Of a DNA stretch of 55,108 bases, positions 10,132 through 18,473 are shown piece by piece; the first letter of the stretch is position 1; each line of letters opens with the position of its first letter. The stretch is from Streptomyces sp. SolWspMP-5a-2. Its GTDB lineage: Bacteria > Actinomycetota > Actinomycetes > Streptomycetales > Streptomycetaceae. The translations under genes and the position numbers were made by a program. The DNA lies in NCBI RefSeq assembly GCF_900091845.1, contig NZ_FMCI01000141.1, positions 1-55,108 on the forward strand. Direction: 5' to 3'. Under the pieces are notes generated by a model, which made no database searches, was not told the origin of the DNA, and saw only the letters and a list, made by a program, of their open reading frames with translations.

Positions 10132-10153
10132 GCACGTACGTCTGGTGCGAACT
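10124..10153 (+). repeat. 30-bp direct repeat, copy 2
   Basis: Partner of 8748-8777 (28 of 30 identical). It overlaps the last bases of the duplicated gene fragment and continues into an open frame ending in a TGA just before the Rpn-like remnant. Confidence 0.8.
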
Positions 10154-10198
10154 TCCGGCCGCCCAGCTCGTTGATCTCATCGCACGAAAGGAGAGCTG

Positions 10199-10537
10199 AT
10201 GGTCGTCGACTCGTGCCTGGTCGATCCCCAGGCGAAGCAGATGTGGAGGGACCTGATGACGGCGATCCAGTACTTCTGGCGGCACCCCCTGGCGGAGCAG
10301 GTGCGCGAGGAGGGCCGGGAAGAGGGCAGGGAAGAGGGGCGCGAGGAAGGCCGGGAGGAAGGGCGTCTCGGGAAGGCCCGTGAGATGGTTCTGAACATCC
10401 TGGAGTGGCGCGGCCTGCCCGTCACGGACGCCACCCGGGCGCGCGTCTGCGCCTGCTCGGACCCCGTCCGGCTCGACGCCTGGGCCCAGCAGGCCACCCA
10501 CGCCTCGACCGCCGAGGAGTTGTTCACCGGCGAGTGA
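10199..10537 (+). pseudogene. C-terminal remnant of an Rpn/PD-(D/E)XK nuclease-transposase-like protein
   Basis: A 112-codon open frame that reads as only the last third of a protein family common in Streptomyces and Frankia. It has a DPQAKQMWRDLM segment, a run of about five EEGR repeats (charged coiled-coil linker, encoded by 12-nt repeats at about 10299-10362) and a C-terminal VLEARGI-like/LDAWAQQA segment. Full-length relatives are around 280-320 residues with an N-terminal nuclease-like domain, which is absent here. AAAGGAGAGCTG precedes the ATG at 10199, so a short protein could still be made. I treat it as a truncated gene. Confidence 0.6.
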
Positions 10538-10561
10538 GCCGACGCGGCCGCCTCCCGCGCG

Positions 10562-11164
10562 TCAGCCCAGGGCGTCGTCCGGTTCCGGGAAGTCGTCGAC
10601 CACGGATCTGCCCCGTTCCGGGGCGCGGCGGGGGCGGGCGGTGGTCGCGCCGGTGACGCCCAGGTCGGCGCGCATCGCGTCTCGCATCGTCTCGATCAGG
10701 GTCCACAGGTCCCGCTGCGCCTCGGCGGCCGACCGCAGGGTCTCGCCCTCGCCCGGTCTGCCCTGCTCCCAGCGCTTGACCCGGCCGTAGACGGCCGTCA
10801 GCGCCGCGTTCACCTCGTGGGCCGGGGCGACGACCGGGTCGGGGGCGATCATCAGCGCCTCCGACCAGCGGTCGCGGAAGGCGTCCTTGGTCTCCTCCAG
10901 CACCCGCACGTCGTCCGGTCCGGCCTCGCGGTCCCTCAGCACGTACAGGTGACGGCTGATCGACGTCGCGAACTGCCGTGCGTCCCGGTGGAGTTCCGCG
11001 TAGCAGCGGCGCCGCAGCTCGCGGTTCTCCCTGGCCTCCTGGAGCGCCTGGGCCGTCTCCAGCTCGCGCCGCTTGGCCCGGTCCGCGCCGCGCTGGGTGA
11101 GCAACGCGCCCCCGAGCGTGCCCGCGACACCCGTCACCGCGATCAACACCGCCCCGATATCCAT
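10562..11164 (-). CDS. Hypothetical membrane-anchored coiled-coil protein
   Basis: A 200-residue protein of unknown function. The first 25 residues form a single hydrophobic segment (starting MDIGAVLIAVTGVAGT), followed by a long charged, helix-rich region (residues 30-75, coiled-coil-like with many E, R and A) and a soluble tail. The architecture suggests a cytoplasmic domain tethered by one N-terminal helix. A degenerate partial copy lies 620 bp away at 10045-10131. ATG at 11164 chosen; the stop lies 24 bp from the end of the convergent Rpn remnant. No family assigned. Confidence 0.6.
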   Translation of the reverse strand: MDIGAVLIAVTGVAGTLGGALLTQRGADRAKRRELETAQALQEARENRELRRRCYAELHRDARQFATSISRHLYVLRDREAGPDDVRVLEETKDAFRDRWSEALMIAPDPVVAPAHEVNAALTAVYGRVKRWEQGRPGEGETLRSAAEAQRDLWTLIETMRDAMRADLGVTGATTARPRRAPERGRSVVDDFPEPDDALG

Positions 11165-11333
11165 GGGTTCAGCCTAGGGCGCGACGATTTCCGGTCGTCG
11201 GGCTCCCGGGACGGCAGCGTCTTCGCTCCCGGTATCCCCGCCCCGCCGTGGCACCGTCGTCCCGCGCTCCACGCCGTCGCCGGACCGGTCACGATTGGGT
11301 CTCGGGGCGGGCACCCCTCTTGCCAGTCGCTCG

Positions 11334-11380
11334 TGTAATCGATTCCAATCCTCCGTGAAACGTCGATGTAATCGATTCCA
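11334..11380 (+). promoter_or_regulatory. Two LacI-type operators ahead of the ribose operon
   Basis: TGTAATCGATTCCA occurs exactly twice (11334-11347 and 11367-11380), 33 bp apart, about three helical turns. Each is a near-palindrome centred on ATCGAT, typical of LacI-family sites, so the adjacent regulator probably represses its own operon. AAGGAGGTGG (from 11382) is the ribosome-binding site for the start at 11398. Confidence 0.75.
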
Positions 11381-11397
11381 CAAGGAGGTGGAACGCG

Positions 11398-12414
11398 ATG
11401 GCGAGCATCAAGGACGTCGCCGCCGAGGCGGAGGTCTCCGTCGCCACGGTCTCGCGCGTCCTGAACGACCACCCGTCGGTCAGCGCCGCCGCGCGCGTCC
11501 GCGTGCTGGCCGCCGTCGACGCCCTGGGCTACCGGCCCAACGCCGTCGCCCGTTCCCTGCGCACCGACCAGACCCGCACCCTCGGCCTGGTCATCAGCGA
11601 CGTGCTCAACCCCTACTTCACCGAGCTGGCCCGCTCCGTCGAGGAGGAGGCCCGCGCGCTCGGCTACAGCGTCATCATCGGCAACGCCGACGAACGCCCC
11701 GAACTCCAGGACCACCACATAAGGACCCTGCTGGACCGCAGGATCGACGGGCTGCTCGTCTCCCCCACCGACGGCGGCTCCCCGCAGATGCTGGACGCCG
11801 CGCTGGCCGGGACGCCGATGGTCTTCGTCGACCGGTGGATCCCCGGACTCGACGTGCCCGTGGTGCGCGCCGACGGCACCGGCGCCGTCCGCGACCTCGT
11901 CGCCCATCTGCACGGGCTCGGCCACCGGCGGCTCGCGATCATCGCGGGCCCGGCCGCCACCACCACCGGCAGCGAGCGCGTCGAGGCGTTCCGGGACGCG
12001 CTCGCCGCGTACGGCGTCCCGCTGCCCGACGTGTACATCGGCCAGGGCGACTTCCAGGCGGAGAGCGGACGCCGGGTCACCGAGGGCTTCCTCGACCTGC
12101 CCGTGCCGCCCGAGGTCGTCTTCGCCACCGACAACCTGATGGCGCTGGGCGCCCTGGACGCCGTCCGCGCGCGCGGGCTGCGCGTCCCGGACGACCTCGC
12201 GCTCGCCGCCTTCGACGACATCCGCTGGTTCGTGCACACCGACCCGCCGATCACCGCGATCGCGCAGCCGACCGGGGATCTCGGCCGGGCCGCCGTCCGC
12301 GCCGTCGTCGACCGGATCGAGGGGCGGGCGCCCGCGTCCGTCACCCTCCCGGCCCGTCTCGTCGTCCGCAGCTCGTGCGGCGAGTCATCCGCAACGAACA
12401 GGAGCCAGCCGTGA
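11398..12414 (+). CDS. rbsR: LacI family transcriptional regulator of the ribose operon
   Basis: A 338-residue repressor. The N-terminal helix-turn-helix (IKDVAAEAEVSVATVSRVLN, residues 4-23) and hinge RPNAVARSLR are followed by a periplasmic-binding-protein-like sensor domain, with typical segments DVLNPYFTELARSVEE and FATDNLMALGALDAV. It is first in the operon, immediately upstream of ribose uptake genes, and its stop overlaps the rbsA start. Two LacI-type operators upstream imply autoregulation; ribose or a derivative is the likely inducer by context. Confidence 0.88.
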   Translation: MASIKDVAAEAEVSVATVSRVLNDHPSVSAAARVRVLAAVDALGYRPNAVARSLRTDQTRTLGLVISDVLNPYFTELARSVEEEARALGYSVIIGNADERPELQDHHIRTLLDRRIDGLLVSPTDGGSPQMLDAALAGTPMVFVDRWIPGLDVPVVRADGTGAVRDLVAHLHGLGHRRLAIIAGPAATTTGSERVEAFRDALAAYGVPLPDVYIGQGDFQAESGRRVTEGFLDLPVPPEVVFATDNLMALGALDAVRARGLRVPDDLALAAFDDIRWFVHTDPPITAIAQPTGDLGRAAVRAVVDRIEGRAPASVTLPARLVVRSSCGESSATNRSQP

Positions 12415-13967
12415 GCGACCCGGACGAGTTGCTGCGCATCGAGGCCGTACGGAAGACCTTCCCCGGGGTGATCGCGCTCGACGGCGTCGACTTCGACCTG
12501 CGCCGGGGCGAGGTGCACGTCCTGCTCGGCGAGAACGGCGCGGGCAAGAGCACCCTCATCAAGATGCTCTCCGGCGCCCACACCCCCGACTCCGGGAGGA
12601 TCCTGGCCGCCGGGGAGGAGGTGCGCATCCACGGGGCGCAGGACGCCGCCCGCCTCGGGATCGCCACGATCTACCAGGAGTTCAACCTGGTGCCCGACCT
12701 CACCGTCGCCGAGAACATCTTCCTGGGACGGCAGCCGCGCCGGTTCGGCATGATCGACCGGCGCCGCATGGAGGCCGACGCCGAGGTGCTCCTGGCGCGC
12801 GTCGGCGTCGACGTCTCCCCCCGCGCGCGGGTGCGTGAACTCGGCATCGCCCGGCTCCAGATGGTCGAGATCGCCAAGGCGCTGAGCCTGGACGCGCGCG
12901 TGCTCATCATGGACGAGCCGACCGCCGTGCTCACCTCCGAGGAGGTCGAGAAGCTGTTCGCGATCGTGCGGGCGCTGCGCGCGGACGGCGTCGGGGTCGT
13001 CTTCATCACCCACCACCTGGACGAGATCGCCGCCCTCGGCGACCGGGTCACCGTCATCCGGGACGGGAGGTCCGTCGGCCAGGTGCCCGCCTCCACCCCC
13101 GAGGACGAACTCGTCCGGCTGATGGTGGGCCGCTCCATCGCGCAGCAGTACCCGCGCGAACGGCCCGCCGCCGGGACCGCGTTGCTCTCCGTCCGGGGCC
13201 TCACCCGGGACGGCGCCTTCGCCGACGTCGGCTTCGAGGTGCGCGCCGGTGAGGTGGTCGGCATCGCCGGTCTGGTCGGCGCGGGACGCACCGAGGTCGC
13301 GCGGGCCGTCTTCGGCGCCGACCCCTACGACCGGGGCAGCGTGCGTGTCGGCGGCAGGGAGCTGCGGCGCGGGGACGTCAACGCGGCGATGGCCGCCGGG
13401 ATCGGCCTGGTGCCCGAGGACCGCAAGGGCCAGGGCCTGGTCCTGGACGCGTCCGTCGAGGAGAACCTCGGCCTGGTCACCCTGCGCTCCGCCAGCCGCG
13501 CCGGGGTCGTCGACCGGAAGGCGCAGCACACGGCGGCCGAGCGGATCGCCGGGCAGCTCGGGGTGCGGATGGCGGGCCTCGGCCAGCAGGTGCGCACCCT
13601 GTCCGGCGGCAACCAGCAGAAGGTCGTCATCGGCAAGTGGCTGCTCGCCGACGCGAAGGTCCTCATCCTCGACGAGCCGACGCGCGGCATCGACGTCGGC
13701 GCGAAGGTCGAGATCTACCAGCTGATCAACGAACTGACGGCCGCCGGTGCCGCCGTCCTGATGATCTCCAGCGACCTCCCGGAGGTGCTCGGCATGAGCG
13801 ACCGGGTCCTGGTCATGGCGCAGGGCCGGATCGCGGGCGAACTCACCGCCGACGAGGCCACCCAGGACGCGGTGATGTCCCTCGCCGTCAGTACTCCCGT
13901 CCCCGCCCCCGCCACCGCCACCGGCGGCACCCCTGCTACCGAAACGGAGGCCCCCCGTGGCCACTGA
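12411..13967 (+). CDS. rbsA: Ribose-type ABC importer ATPase (double ATP-binding cassette)
   Basis: A 518-residue ATPase with two cassettes, as in RbsA/MglA/XylG carbohydrate importers. The first has Walker A GENGAGKST, a degenerate signature (ELGIARLQMVEIAKAL) and Walker B VLIMDEPTAVL; the second has the altered P-loop GLVGAGRTE, signature LSGGNQQKVVIGKWL and LILDEPTRGIDVGA. Asymmetric cassettes are normal in this family. GTG at 12411 is preceded by AGGAGCC and overlaps the regulator stop (GTGA), indicating translational coupling. It ends inside the start of the permease fusion (11-nt overlap). Confidence 0.93.
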   Translation: MSDPDELLRIEAVRKTFPGVIALDGVDFDLRRGEVHVLLGENGAGKSTLIKMLSGAHTPDSGRILAAGEEVRIHGAQDAARLGIATIYQEFNLVPDLTVAENIFLGRQPRRFGMIDRRRMEADAEVLLARVGVDVSPRARVRELGIARLQMVEIAKALSLDARVLIMDEPTAVLTSEEVEKLFAIVRALRADGVGVVFITHHLDEIAALGDRVTVIRDGRSVGQVPASTPEDELVRLMVGRSIAQQYPRERPAAGTALLSVRGLTRDGAFADVGFEVRAGEVVGIAGLVGAGRTEVARAVFGADPYDRGSVRVGGRELRRGDVNAAMAAGIGLVPEDRKGQGLVLDASVEENLGLVTLRSASRAGVVDRKAQHTAAERIAGQLGVRMAGLGQQVRTLSGGNQQKVVIGKWLLADAKVLILDEPTRGIDVGAKVEIYQLINELTAAGAAVLMISSDLPEVLGMSDRVLVMAQGRIAGELTADEATQDAVMSLAVSTPVPAPATATGGTPATETEAPRGH

Positions 13968-15903
13968 CACGCTCAAGAGCGCGACGGGCGCGAGCGGCCC
14001 TGCGGGGCTGCGCCGGCTGCTGCTCGACAACGGCGCGCTGACCGCGCTGATCGTCCTCGTCGTCGCCCTGTCGGCGCTCTCCGGGGACTTCCTGACCGCC
14101 GACAACCTGCTGAACGTCGGGGTCCAGGCGGCCGTCACCGCCGTCCTCGCCTTCGGCGTCACCTTCGTCATCGTCTCCGCCGGGATCGACCTGTCGGTCG
14201 GCTCGGTGGCCGCGCTGTCGGCGACCGTGCTCGCCTGGGGCGCCACCCAGCACGGGGTGCCCGTGGTCCTCGCCGTGGTCCTCGCCGTGCTCACCGGCAT
14301 CGTCTGCGGCCTGGTCAACGGCTTCCTCGTCTCGTACGGGAAGCTCCCGCCGTTCATCGCGACGCTCGCCATGCTGTCGGTGGCGCGCGGGCTGTCGCTG
14401 GTGCTGTCCGGCGGGGTGCCGATCCCGTTCCCCGACTCGGTCTCGCACCTCGGCGACACCCTCGGCGACTGGCTGCCGGTGCCGGTGCTGGTCATGGTGG
14501 CGATGGGGCTGATCGCCGCGTTCGTGCTCGGCCGCACCTACATCGGCCGCTCCATGTACGCGATCGGCGGCAACGAGGAGGCCGCGCGCCTGTCCGGGCT
14601 GCGGGTCAAGCGGCAGAAGCTCGCGATCTACGCGCTCTCCGGCCTCTTCGCCGCCGTCGCCGGTGTCGTGCTCGCCGCCCGGCTCTCCTCCGCGCAGCCG
14701 CAGGCCGCCGACGGCTACGAACTCGACGCCATCGCCGCCGTCGTCATCGGCGGCGCCTCCCTCGCGGGCGGCACCGGCAAGGCGTCCGGCACCCTGATCG
14801 GCGCGCTGATCCTCGCGGTGCTGCGCAACGGCCTCAACCTGCTGAACGTGTCCGCGTTCTGGCAGCAGGTCGTGATCGGCGTGGTGATCGCCCTCGCGGT
14901 GCTGTTCGACACGCTGCGCCGCAAGGCGGGGGCGACCCCGGTGGCGGCGGGCACCGGCGGCGGCAGGGGCCGTCAGGCGGCGACGTACGGTCTCGCGGCC
15001 GTCGTCACGGTGGCGATCGTCGGCGCGACCTCCTTCCTGCACAACGGCTCGTCCGCGGCGGCGAATCCGAGGATCGGCCTGTCGCTGTCCACCCTCAACA
15101 ACCCCTTCTTCGTGCAGATCCGGGCGGGCGCGCAGGCCGAGGCGAGGAAGAAGGGCGTCGACCTGACCGTCACCGACGCCCAGAACGACGCCTCGCAGCA
15201 GGCCAACCAGCTCCAGAACTTCACCAGTTCGGGCCTGGGCGCGATCGTCGTCAACCCGGTGGACTCGGACGCCGCGAGCAACTCCGTGAAGGCCGCGGGC
15301 AAGGCGCGGATCCCGGTGGTCGCCGTGGACCGGGGCGTCAACGGCGCGACCACGGCCACGCTGGTCGCCTCCGACAACGTCGCCGGTGGTGAACTCGCCG
15401 CGAAGACCCTCGCCGAGAAGCTCGGCGGCACCGGCAGGATCGTCATCCTCCAGGGGCAGGCCGGCACCTCCGCCGCCCGCGAGCGCGCCCAGGGCTTCGC
15501 CGCCGGGCTCAGGAAGTACCCCGGCATCAAGGTCGTCGCCCAGCAGCCCGCCGACTTCGACCGCAGCAAGGGGCTCGACGTGATGTCGAACCTGCTCCAG
15601 TCCCACCCGGACGTGCGGGGCGTCATCGCCGCCAACGACGAGATGGCGCTCGGCGCGATCAAGGCACTCGGCTCCAAGGCGGGCGCCTCGGTGCCCGTGG
15701 TCGGGTTCGACGGCACGCCGGACGGCCTCGCCGCCGTCAAGAAGGGCACGCTGTACGCGTCCGTCGCCCAGCAGCCCACCCAGCTCGGCAGGATCGCCGT
15801 GGACAACGCCCTCAAGGCGATCCGGGGCGAGAAGGTCGACGCGACGGTCAAGGTGCCGGTGAAGGTCGTCACCAAGGAGAACGCGGCCGGATTCACGGGC
15901 TGA
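13957..15903 (+). CDS. Fused ribose ABC permease and substrate-binding protein (RbsC-RbsB)
   Basis: A 648-residue single polypeptide. Residues 1 to about 325 are an RbsC-like permease with multiple membrane helices and the segment GNEEAARLSGL (cytoplasmic coupling region). A short glycine-rich linker is followed by an extra hydrophobic helix (about 342-360). Residues 369-648 are an RbsB-like periplasmic-binding domain (SLSTLNNPFF, NPVDSDA, ANDEMALGA, VVGFDGTPDG). The extra helix would place the binding domain outside the membrane and replaces the usual lipoprotein signal, so the binding protein is permanently tethered. GTG at 13957 overlaps rbsA by 11 nt. No frameshift is involved; the frame is continuous. 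Confidence 0.92.
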   Translation: MATDTLKSATGASGPAGLRRLLLDNGALTALIVLVVALSALSGDFLTADNLLNVGVQAAVTAVLAFGVTFVIVSAGIDLSVGSVAALSATVLAWGATQHGVPVVLAVVLAVLTGIVCGLVNGFLVSYGKLPPFIATLAMLSVARGLSLVLSGGVPIPFPDSVSHLGDTLGDWLPVPVLVMVAMGLIAAFVLGRTYIGRSMYAIGGNEEAARLSGLRVKRQKLAIYALSGLFAAVAGVVLAARLSSAQPQAADGYELDAIAAVVIGGASLAGGTGKASGTLIGALILAVLRNGLNLLNVSAFWQQVVIGVVIALAVLFDTLRRKAGATPVAAGTGGGRGRQAATYGLAAVVTVAIVGATSFLHNGSSAAANPRIGLSLSTLNNPFFVQIRAGAQAEARKKGVDLTVTDAQNDASQQANQLQNFTSSGLGAIVVNPVDSDAASNSVKAAGKARIPVVAVDRGVNGATTATLVASDNVAGGELAAKTLAEKLGGTGRIVILQGQAGTSAARERAQGFAAGLRKYPGIKVVAQQPADFDRSKGLDVMSNLLQSHPDVRGVIAANDEMALGAIKALGSKAGASVPVVGFDGTPDGLAAVKKGTLYASVAQQPTQLGRIAVDNALKAIRGEKVDATVKVPVKVVTKENAAGFTG

Positions 15904-15944
15904 GCCCCGCCGTCCCGTTCCCCCCGCCTCTCCAGGGAGTTCCC

Positions 15945-16892
15945 ATGTACGACTACGACCTGCTGGTCGTGGGATCGGCCAACGCCGATCTGGTCATCGA
16001 CGTCGAACGGCGTCCCGGCGCCGGTGAGACGGTGCTCGGCGGCGACCTCGCCGTCCACCCCGGCGGCAAGGGCGCCAACCAGGCTGTCGCGGCGGCCCGC
16101 CTCGGCGCTCGCACCGCGCTGCTGGCCCGGGTCGGCGACGACGGCCACGGACGGCTGCTCCTCGACTCGCTGCGCACGGCCGGTGTCGCGACGGCGGGCG
16201 TCCTGACGGGCGGGGCGCCGACCGGCGTCGCGCTGATCACCGTCGACCCGTCGGGTGACAACAGCATCGTGGTGTCACCGGGCGCCAACGGCCGGCTGAC
16301 CCCCGGGGACGTGCGGGACGCCGACCGCCTCCTGCGGACCTCGCGGGTCGTCTCGGCGCAGTTGGAGATCCCGCTGGAGACGGTCGTGGAGGTCGTCCGG
16401 AGGCTGCCCGAGGGCGGCCGGTTCGTGCTGAACCCGTCGCCGCCCCGGCCGCTGCCGCGCGAGGTGCTCGCGGCCTGCGACCCGCTGATCGTCAACGAGC
16501 ACGAGGCGAAGGTGATCCTGGGCGGCGCGGCGGCCGGGGACGCCCCCGAGGACTGGGCGCGGTCGCTGCTCGCCGAGGGCCCGCGCTCGGTGGTCGTCAC
16601 CCTGGGCGCCGAGGGCGCGCTGGTCGCCTCGGCGGCGGACGCGGACGAAGCCCGTGACGGGGATGGGGAAGGGGACGGCGTGGAGGTGGCGCGGGTGGCG
16701 CCGGTGCGGGTCGACGCCGTCGACACCACGGGCGCGGGCGACGCGTTCACGGCGGCGCTGGCCTGGCGGCTGGGGACCGGCGCGACCCTCGCGGAGGCGG
16801 CCGGGTACGCGGCACGGGTCGGGGCGGCCGCGGTCACCCGGCGCGGGGCGCAGGAGTCGTTCCCGACCGGCGCCGAGGTGGGGGCGCCGTGA
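15945..16892 (+). CDS. rbsK: Ribokinase (PfkB family)
   Basis: A 315-residue kinase that phosphorylates imported ribose to ribose 5-phosphate. Both PfkB signatures are present: HPGGKGANQAVAAARLGA near residues 38-55 and DTTGAGDAFTAALAWRLG near the C-terminus, with the catalytic aspartate in GAGD. There is an unusual acidic insertion (DADEARDGDGEGDG) before the C-terminal motif, probably a surface loop. CAGGGAGTTCCC precedes the ATG. It overlaps rbsD by four bases (GTGA). Confidence 0.93.
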   Translation: MYDYDLLVVGSANADLVIDVERRPGAGETVLGGDLAVHPGGKGANQAVAAARLGARTALLARVGDDGHGRLLLDSLRTAGVATAGVLTGGAPTGVALITVDPSGDNSIVVSPGANGRLTPGDVRDADRLLRTSRVVSAQLEIPLETVVEVVRRLPEGGRFVLNPSPPRPLPREVLAACDPLIVNEHEAKVILGGAAAGDAPEDWARSLLAEGPRSVVVTLGAEGALVASAADADEARDGDGEGDGVEVARVAPVRVDAVDTTGAGDAFTAALAWRLGTGATLAEAAGYAARVGAAAVTRRGAQESFPTGAEVGAP

Positions 16893-17281
16893 GGCGGGCG
16901 GGCATCCTGAACCGTCATCTCACGGGCGCGATGGCCGCGTTGGGGCACGGGGACGGGGTGCTGGTGTGCGACGCCGGGATGCCGATCCCGGAGGGGCCCC
17001 GGGTGGTGGACCTGGCGTTCAGGGCCGGGGTGCCGGCGTTCGCCGAGGTCCTCGACGGGCTGCTCGCGGAGCTGGTCGTGGAGGGCGCGACGGCGGCGGC
17101 CGAGGTGACCGGCGCCAACCCGGAGGCGGCGGCGCTGCTGGCGGACCGCTTCCCGGACGCGCTGACGCTGGTCCCTCACGAGGACCTGAAACGGCTGACG
17201 GCGGACGCCCGGCTGGTGGTCCGCACGGGCGAGGCCCGCCCGTACGCGAACGTGCTGCTGCGGTGCGGGGTGTTCTTCTGA
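16889..17281 (+). CDS. rbsD: D-ribose pyranase
   Basis: A 130-residue RbsD-type mutarotase that converts beta-pyran to beta-furan ribose for the kinase. The family N-terminus MRRAGILNRHLTGAMAALGH with the conserved histidine (H20) and VLVCDAGMPIP is present, and the C-terminal RTGEARPYANVLLRCGVFF matches the conserved end. Normal length. It starts at GTG overlapping the rbsK stop and is the last gene of the ribose operon; a strong terminator follows 137 bp downstream. Confidence 0.93.
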   Translation: MRRAGILNRHLTGAMAALGHGDGVLVCDAGMPIPEGPRVVDLAFRAGVPAFAEVLDGLLAELVVEGATAAAEVTGANPEAAALLADRFPDALTLVPHEDLKRLTADARLVVRTGEARPYANVLLRCGVFF

Positions 17282-17417
17282 CGCTTCGCCGAGCGGCGGG
17301 GGCCGGAGGTCCCGGGAGCCCGGGGACTCTGCGGCGCCCGGGGATGTCCCGGCCGGGTTTCCCGCGACGTCGGGGAGCCTCGGCCCGGGGTCCTCTCCGG
17401 TTGCCAGAAAGGCGTCA

Positions 17418-17443
17418 GGGGCCCGGTCCGTCGACCGGGCCCC
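17418..17443 (+). terminator. Terminator of the ribose operon
   Basis: A perfect 11-bp stem GGGGCCCGGTC/GACCGGGCCCC with a 4-nt CGTC loop, followed by a pyrimidine-rich stretch. The surrounding 17282-17600 has no gene. Confidence 0.85.
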
Positions 17444-17597
17444 CGCTGCTTTCCCCTCCCCAGAACGCCTCGCGATCCCCCCCCGGGTCCCCCACCGAGA
17501 CGTCCTGATGCCCAGTACGACGGGCGGGATGGGGGGAGGGTTGTACGGCGGTGCGGATTTTTTTCGCCGGATCCCTGAGCGACCGGACACTTCCGGC

Positions 17598-17624
17598 GTG
17601 ACGGACGTCACAACTCGCTAGAAT
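17598..17624 (+). promoter_or_regulatory. Candidate promoter of the RuBisCO-like protein operon
   Basis: A -10-like TAGAAT (17619-17624) lies 26 bp before the chosen first start codon. Upstream is the inverted repeat GTGAC-N4-GTCAC (17598-17611), which could be a regulator site. The -35 is unclear. This is the only promoter-like element between the ribose terminator and the operon. Confidence 0.35.
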
Positions 17625-17649
17625 GCGGGGGACCGTTGGGGAGCGTCTC

Positions 17650-18066
17650 GTGGAATCCGATCTCGCTGTACCGCTTCATGCCGTCAGCGTCACCGGCGTC
17701 GTCCTCAAGGACGACGGTCGCCTGCTCGCGATCAAGCGGGCGGACGACGGCACTTGGGTGCCGCCGGGAGGGCTGTTGGAAAGAGACGAAGAAGTGGAGC
17801 AAGGAGTCGTCCGCGAAGTCTTCGAGGAGACCGGCGTCACAGTGCGACCTGTGCGGCTCACCGGTGTCTACAAGAACGTCTCCCTGCGCACGATAACCAT
17901 CGCCCTCCTCTGTCATGTGGAGGCGGGCGAGCCCCGCGTCTCGGACGAGGCGGTGGACGTCAGGTGGTTGACCCAGAAGGAGGCCGAATTGATGATGCCT
18001 CCCCTTCGCGCGCTCAGAGTGCGGGACGCGCTCGACTCGAACGGTCCGTTCGTCCGGTCCTACTGA
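17650..18066 (+). CDS. Nudix hydrolase
   Basis: A 138-residue Nudix-fold hydrolase that cleaves a nucleoside diphosphate linked to some moiety X. The Nudix box is seen as GGLLERDEEVEQGVVREVFEETGV (only the start, end and REVFEE core are needed for recognition), with the metal-binding REVFEE intact. GTG at 17650 is preferred because GGGGAG precedes it and the ATG at 17623 overlaps the -10-like TAGAAT; that ATG remains possible. It is the first gene of an eight-gene plus-strand run and could hydrolyse an activated intermediate or a side product of the pathway. Some Nudix proteins are regulators instead. Confidence 0.85.
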   Translation: MESDLAVPLHAVSVTGVVLKDDGRLLAIKRADDGTWVPPGGLLERDEEVEQGVVREVFEETGVTVRPVRLTGVYKNVSLRTITIALLCHVEAGEPRVSDEAVDVRWLTQKEAELMMPPLRALRVRDALDSNGPFVRSY

Positions 18067-18077
18067 CGCGGTCGGAG

Positions 18078-18473
18078 GTGCGCATCACGTTCTACGCGCG
18101 GGTACTGCGGGTGCCCCTGCTGGTGATGGTCCTGGCCACCGCCGCCGTCCATGAGGGGACCAGACGCCTCTCGATCAGCAGCGACACCGAGGTGATGGGG
18201 CTGCTGTCCCAGTTCGACGGCACGGCCACCACCGTCTTCGTGGCCCTCGCCACGTTACGCGCCTCGGTCAGATCCGAGACCCCGGAGGGAAACGCACGCA
18301 TGTGGCGGCGCTCGGTACGGTTCCAGTTCGCAGCGGCGTTTGCGCTCGTCGCGTTCGTCGTCGCGACCGCCGCGGCGCACTACACGAATCTGGGCTCATG
18401 GGCCGTGGCACTCAATATCACCACGACGGTCAGCGTGCTGTGGGCACTCGTCGGCCCGATCGAGCCGGCATGA
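18078..18473 (+). CDS. Small membrane protein with a TTA codon
   Basis: About 131 residues with hydrophobic segments near residues 5-22, 50-62, 75-95 and 105-128. I do not recognise a family. It contains an in-frame TTA leucine codon (18255-18257), rare in Streptomyces and read only by the bldA tRNA, which would tie the operon to development or secondary metabolism. The GTG at 18078 has GGAG directly abutting it, which is unusually close; a start further in (18121 region) cannot be excluded. Its TGA overlaps the ATG of the next gene (ATGA), so it is translationally coupled to the RuBisCO-like protein. Confidence 0.6.
   Translation: MRITFYARVLRVPLLVMVLATAAVHEGTRRLSISSDTEVMGLLSQFDGTATTVFVALATLRASVRSETPEGNARMWRRSVRFQFAAAFALVAFVVATAAAHYTNLGSWAVALNITTTVSVLWALVGPIEPA

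Noticed and set aside
10199..10537. Insertion sequence
   Set aside because: No transposase core, terminal inverted repeats or target-site duplication visible.
11143..12237. Minus-strand frame of 364 codons over the ribose regulator
   Set aside because: Antisense shadow of rbsR.
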